Positions 6,393 through 7,101 of a stretch of DNA of 7,101 nt are shown in pieces. How positions within the stretch are numbered: position 1 is the first letter of the stretch; each line of letters begins with the position of its first letter. A program made the position numbers and the translations under genes. The stretch is from an uncultured Desulfobacterales bacterium (GTDB lineage Bacteria; Desulfobacterota; Desulfobacteria; Desulfobacterales; UBA11574). The stretch covers positions 1 to 7,101 of the forward strand of contig CALANC010000112.1 of the NCBI GenBank assembly GCA_937925895.1, written 5' to 3'. The notes under the pieces were generated by a model. It was not told the origin of the DNA. It saw nothing but the letters and a program-made list of their open reading frames with translations, and did not search any database.

Positions 6393-7101
6393 TTAATAGG
6401 GTACATCAAAACTCAAGAACCGATGATATAGTTGTCGGTCAAAAGGATATCTTTACAAAAGTAAAAAGAATGCTCGGAGACCACTATGATATCGGGCGAT
6501 TAATCCGGAAAAAGAAAATCTTACGAGGATATATCAACGAAAGCTATATAATTGAAATGGTTTCTAATGGGAAGAAAAACCGATATTTATTGAGACGTTA
6601 CAGACAGGGAACCAGTGAAGAAAAAATCAAGTTTGAACATGCGTTACTAGAAAAACTGCAAAAAAGAGGGTTTCAGTTTTCTCCACGACTCGTTACCACC
6701 AAAGAGGGAGAAACATTCATTCATGCGAAGTGGTGTTTTAAAGATAAATTACCAGAAGACTATATTGCTATTTTAAGTTACCTGCCTGGAAAAGACAAAT
6801 ATACCTGGGATGCCCCCAACTGCAGTGAGGGGGAGCTTAAGAGTGCTGCAGGAATGCTCGCGTTGTATCACGACACAATATATAATTGGCAAGGGATTAC
6901 CAAATGGAAAGAAAAAACCGTTTTCGATGAAGTTAAATTACTGGCTCAACGCTGGAGGAAACATGCGCAACATAACGGCCAGTCCCCTTTTGACATTTAT
7001 TTTTTAGATCACTTTGACACCTTGCTAAAAATGCTGGATAGAACAATGCCCAAGAGTGTTTACTATTCCATACCCCATCTGGCAATCCATGGGGATTATC
7101 A
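6389..7101 (+). CDS. APH/choline-kinase-like phosphotransferase, 3' end cut by the window
   Basis: The frame runs open from a GTG at 6389 to the window end (237 codons), overlapping the nrdG stop as GTGA, with AAGG at 6374-6377 as a possible ribosome binding site. It looks like the aminoglycoside phosphotransferase / choline kinase / type II homoserine kinase superfamily. Evidence is a small N-lobe with ILRGYINESYIIE (about 44-56), YLLRRYRQG (about 66-74), FEHALLEKLQKRGF and LVTTKEGETF, then ILSYLPGK, a helical segment with AAGMLALYHD, and at the very end HGDY (234-237), the start of the catalytic loop HGDxxxxN. The residues after it are outside the window. Such kinases phosphorylate small molecules (sugars, amino alcohols, homoserine) or sometimes proteins. 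The substrate is unknown, and antibiotic resistance should not be assumed. Coupling to nrdG suggests joint expression. An ATG at codon 28 is a less likely start, as it would leave the overlap unexplained. Confidence 0.82.
   Translation, partial: MINRVHQNSRTDDIVVGQKDIFTKVKRMLGDHYDIGRLIRKKKILRGYINESYIIEMVSNGKKNRYLLRRYRQGTSEEKIKFEHALLEKLQKRGFQFSPRLVTTKEGETFIHAKWCFKDKLPEDYIAILSYLPGKDKYTWDAPNCSEGELKSAAGMLALYHDTIYNWQGITKWKEKTVFDEVKLLAQRWRKHAQHNGQSPFDIYFLDHFDTLLKMLDRTMPKSVYYSIPHLAIHGDY

Noticed and set aside
6389..7101. Antibiotic resistance (aminoglycoside phosphotransferase) call for the last gene
   Set aside because: The kinase fold is shared by many metabolic kinases, and nothing in the visible part or the context points to an antibiotic substrate.
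1..7101. CRISPR array, insertion sequence, tRNA or rRNA
   Set aside because: No regularly spaced repeats, terminal inverted repeats with a transposase, cloverleaf or rRNA-like sequence was seen.

Overview
The window reads as chromosomal DNA of a strict anaerobe. The best guess is a sulfate-reducer-like member of the Desulfobacterota (former Deltaproteobacteria). This rests on a tungsten-type aldehyde:ferredoxin oxidoreductase (AOR), an oxygen-sensitive class III ribonucleotide reductase with its radical-SAM activase, moderate base composition, and family resemblance of the AOR and CcdA sequences. No 16S or other taxonomic marker is present, so this is inference.

Layout. (1) 1-2664, plus strand: a tightly packed operon end. 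It holds an AOR-family oxidoreductase (5' end outside the window), a 65-aa ThiS/MoaD-like sulfur carrier starting at a TTG that overlaps the AOR stop, and the wreck of a ccdA-type membrane thiol transporter that has lost about 100 internal codons and its reading frame. (2) 2665-2765: a short convergent gap with an 8-bp inverted repeat. (3) 2766-3023, minus strand: a small two-helix membrane protein of unknown function. (4) 3024-3356: a divergent intergenic region with a promoter (perfect TTGACA -35) and two NrdR-box-like palindromes 30 bp apart, one beside the -35 and one filling the spacer to the -10. (5) 3357-5459: nrdD, intact. (6) 5460-5699: AT-rich gap with no gene seen. (7) 5700-6392: nrdG-type activase. 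(8) 6389-7101: a kinase-fold (APH/choline kinase-like) gene overlapping nrdG by 4 nt and running off the window end.

How it works together. The first block probably makes a tungsto- or molybdopterin aldehyde or aryl-carboxylate oxidoreductase together with a small sulfur carrier that may serve its pterin cofactor. The second block supplies deoxynucleotides without oxygen: the activase makes the glycyl radical on NrdD, and the NrdR-like sites would tune transcription to the (d)ATP pool. The kinase is translationally coupled to the activase, but its substrate cannot be read from the sequence.

No wholly new system is evident. The items most worth a second look are the paired NrdR-like boxes, the collapsed ccdA, the coupled kinase, the unusual Cys-x3-Cys-x3-Cys cluster motif in the AOR, and the conserved-looking small membrane protein.
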